From NCBI RefSeq assembly GCF_000145255.1, contig NC_014394.1, forward strand, positions 1,922,001 to 1,986,000: a stretch of DNA of 64,000 bases, written 5' to 3'. Under the pieces are notes generated by a model. The model was not told the DNA's origin. It was given only the letters and a program-made list of their open reading frames with translations, and did no database searches. Each line of letters opens with the position of its first letter. Position 1 is the first letter of the stretch. The translations under genes and the position numbers were made by a program. The DNA comes from Gallionella capsiferriformans ES-2 (lineage in GTDB: Bacteria; Pseudomonadota; Gammaproteobacteria; Burkholderiales; Gallionellaceae). Below, piece by piece: positions 62,618 through 64,000 of this stretch.

Positions 62618-64000
62618 TCAATTAGGGATGTGCGCAGAAATGAATGCCTTGAGCTGCATCACATCCGCATCCATCACCTCGACTTTTTGCGGCAGTTCTT
62701 CGATTCCCATCATCGACTCCGGACGTTCAGGTTTGCGCCCCAATGCCTCGACGATGGTTTCTTCGAACTTGGCGGGCAGTGCTGTTTCCAGACAGATCAG
62801 CGGCAGACCGGGACGGCGCTGCTCAAGGCCGACCTTCAGCCCATCTGCGGTATGCGGATCCACCATCACGCCGTACTCTTCCCACAACTCACGGATCGTT
62901 TTGAGGCGATCCAGATGAGTGCTTTTTCCCGACGAGAATTTAAACTTTGCCAGCTCGTGCCAGCAGTCACTTCCCTTGATGTCGAACGCAGCGGTATCTG
63001 TTGAACTGGCAGCATCCACTCGGCTCCAGAATTCCCGCACCTTCTCGCCATCGCGTCCGACCAGATCGTACACGAAACGCTCGAAATTGGACGCTTTGGA
63101 AATATCCATCGACGGGCTGCTGGTCTGATAGGTGTGATCTGTGCCGCGCGGACGATAAGCCCCCGTGCGGAAAAATTCGTCCAATACATCGTTTTCGTTG
63201 GTGGCCAGAATCAGCTGACCGATCGGCAATCCCATCATGCGCGCGATGTGACCTGCACAGATATTGCCGAAATTGCCCGACGGCACGGAAAACGCAACTT
63301 GCTCGTCGTTCGATTGGGTCGCCGCGAAATAGCCCTTAAAGTAATACACGATCTGCGCCGACACACGCCCCCAGTTGATCGAATTGACGGTGCCAATCTT
63401 GTGAGCGGCCTTGTAAGCGTGATCATTGGACACGGCTTTGACCATATCCTGCGCGTCGTCGAACATGCCGTTGATCGCGATATTGTGGATATTCTCATCC
63501 TGCAGCGAATACATCTGCGCGCGCTGGAAGGCCGACATTTTCCCGTTCGGCGAGAGCATAAACACACGGATGCCGCGTTTTCCCCGCATCGCGTATTCGG
63601 CAGCCGATCCGGTGTCGCCCGAGGTCGCGCCGAGAATATTCAGCTCCTGATGCTGCTTGTCCAGCGCGTATTCGAACAGGTTGCCCAGCAGCTGCATCGC
63701 CATGTCCTTGAACGCCAGCGTCGGCCCGTTGGACAATTCGAGTATATGCACGCCCGGCACCAGGGTGCGCAACGGGGTAATCTGGGAAAAGTCAGAATCT
63801 GCACGACCGTTGTTATAGATGTCAGCCGTATAGGTTCGTGCGACGATCGCCTGCAAATCCGCTGCCGGAATGTCAGTGGCAAACTTGGACAGCACCGCAT
63901 ACGCCAGATCCGCATAGGACAGCGTGCGCCATGCATCGAGCTCAGCGCGCGTGACCTGCGGATATTCCTCAGGCAGATACAATCCGCCATCGGGCGCCAG
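62618..64000 (-). CDS. thrC: Threonine synthase, N-terminus beyond the window
   Basis: The frame is open to the last base (reading LAPDGGLYLPEEYPQV at the edge), so the true start lies beyond 64000; a TTG at 63982 is internal. The 460 residues present have the PLP-lysine region LSNGPTLAFKDMAMQ, the phosphate loop LGATSGDTGSAAEYA, VPSGNFGNICAG and a C-terminal small domain. It converts O-phosphohomoserine to threonine. Length and motifs fit the long, E. coli/yeast-type threonine synthase. Confidence 0.95.
   Translation of the reverse strand: MAPDGGLYLPEEYPQVTRAELDAWRTLSYADLAYAVLSKFATDIPAADLQAIVARTYTADIYNNGRADSDFSQITPLRTLVPGVHILELSNGPTLAFKDMAMQLLGNLFEYALDKQHQELNILGATSGDTGSAAEYAMRGKRGIRVFMLSPNGKMSAFQRAQMYSLQDENIHNIAINGMFDDAQDMVKAVSNDHAYKAAHKIGTVNSINWGRVSAQIVYYFKGYFAATQSNDEQVAFSVPSGNFGNICAGHIARMMGLPIGQLILATNENDVLDEFFRTGAYRPRGTDHTYQTSSPSMDISKASNFERFVYDLVGRDGEKVREFWSRVDAASSTDTAAFDIKGSDCWHELAKFKFSSGKSTHLDRLKTIRELWEEYGVMVDPHTADGLKVGLEQRRPGLPLICLETALPAKFEETIVEALGRKPERPESMMGIEELPQKVEVMDADVMQLKAFISAHIPN

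Overview
The window looks like chromosome from a betaproteobacterium, probably Nitrosomonadales and perhaps Gallionellaceae-like. This is inferred from gene content and protein character; no taxonomic search was possible. Supporting signs are the rpsB-tsf-pyrH-frr-uppS-cdsA-dxr-rseP-bamA-skp-lpxD-fabZ-lpxA-lpxB-rnhB run, a complete system I cytochrome c maturation operon beside a small c-type cytochrome, CheZ with CheY, and dusC and thrC.

Layout. 1-3.9 kb: end of a tolC-macA-macB-type efflux operon plus a DUF3301 protein. 4.0-11.6 kb (minus): a DUF1924 cytochrome and ccmABCDEFGHI. 11.7-16.0 kb: fabI, cheY and cheZ (plus), then a response regulator with TPR-like repeats and a soluble histidine kinase (minus). 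16.1-30.3 kb (minus): lipid A, outer-membrane, isoprenoid and translation genes from rpsB down to rnhB. 30.3-33.1 kb: a lone GspE-type ATPase and dusC. 33.2 kb: tRNA-Ser(GGA), whose 3' end is the attachment site of a 7.4-kb integrated element ending at 40,730. The element's tyrosine integrase is cut in two by an IS66-family element with an 8-bp target duplication. 41.1-46.5 kb: an aldo-keto reductase, and a TorT-like periplasmic binding protein formerly overlapping a membrane diguanylate cyclase gene, the two now separated by an IS4-family element with a 9-bp duplication. 46.7-56.7 kb: clpB with a sigma-32-like promoter, nadC, trxC, a candidate structured RNA, an RND efflux pair, a methyltransferase and psd. 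57.0-60.0 kb: a 1008-residue protein with an N-terminal RelA/SpoT-type nucleotide synthetase domain and a very long, apparently helical remainder. 60.0-61.6 kb: a long non-coding stretch, then seven 21-bp tandem repeats in frame with an unknown FN3-like protein. 61.7-64.0 kb: an AEC-family transporter and the truncated thrC.

How the genes work together. The 16-30 kb block couples translation with outer-membrane building: lpxA/D/B and fabZ feed lipid A, bamA and skp handle outer-membrane proteins, dxr/uppS/cdsA supply isoprenoid and phospholipid precursors, and rseP handles envelope-stress proteolysis. The ccm operon matures c-type cytochromes such as its neighbour. CheY/CheZ and the c-di-GMP unit at 42-46 kb serve motility and lifestyle signalling.

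The most novel-looking items are (1) the RelA/SpoT-helical fusion protein at 57.0-60.0 kb, a possible alarmone-type defence or stress effector; (2) the startless heptapeptide-repeat frame upstream of 60,915; (3) the repeats (a 62-bp perfect direct repeat and four TGTTGGTATCAA boxes) around a serine recombinase inside the tRNA-Ser element; and (4) the periplasmic-sensor/diguanylate-cyclase pair whose ancestral ATGA junction can be rebuilt from the IS target duplication.
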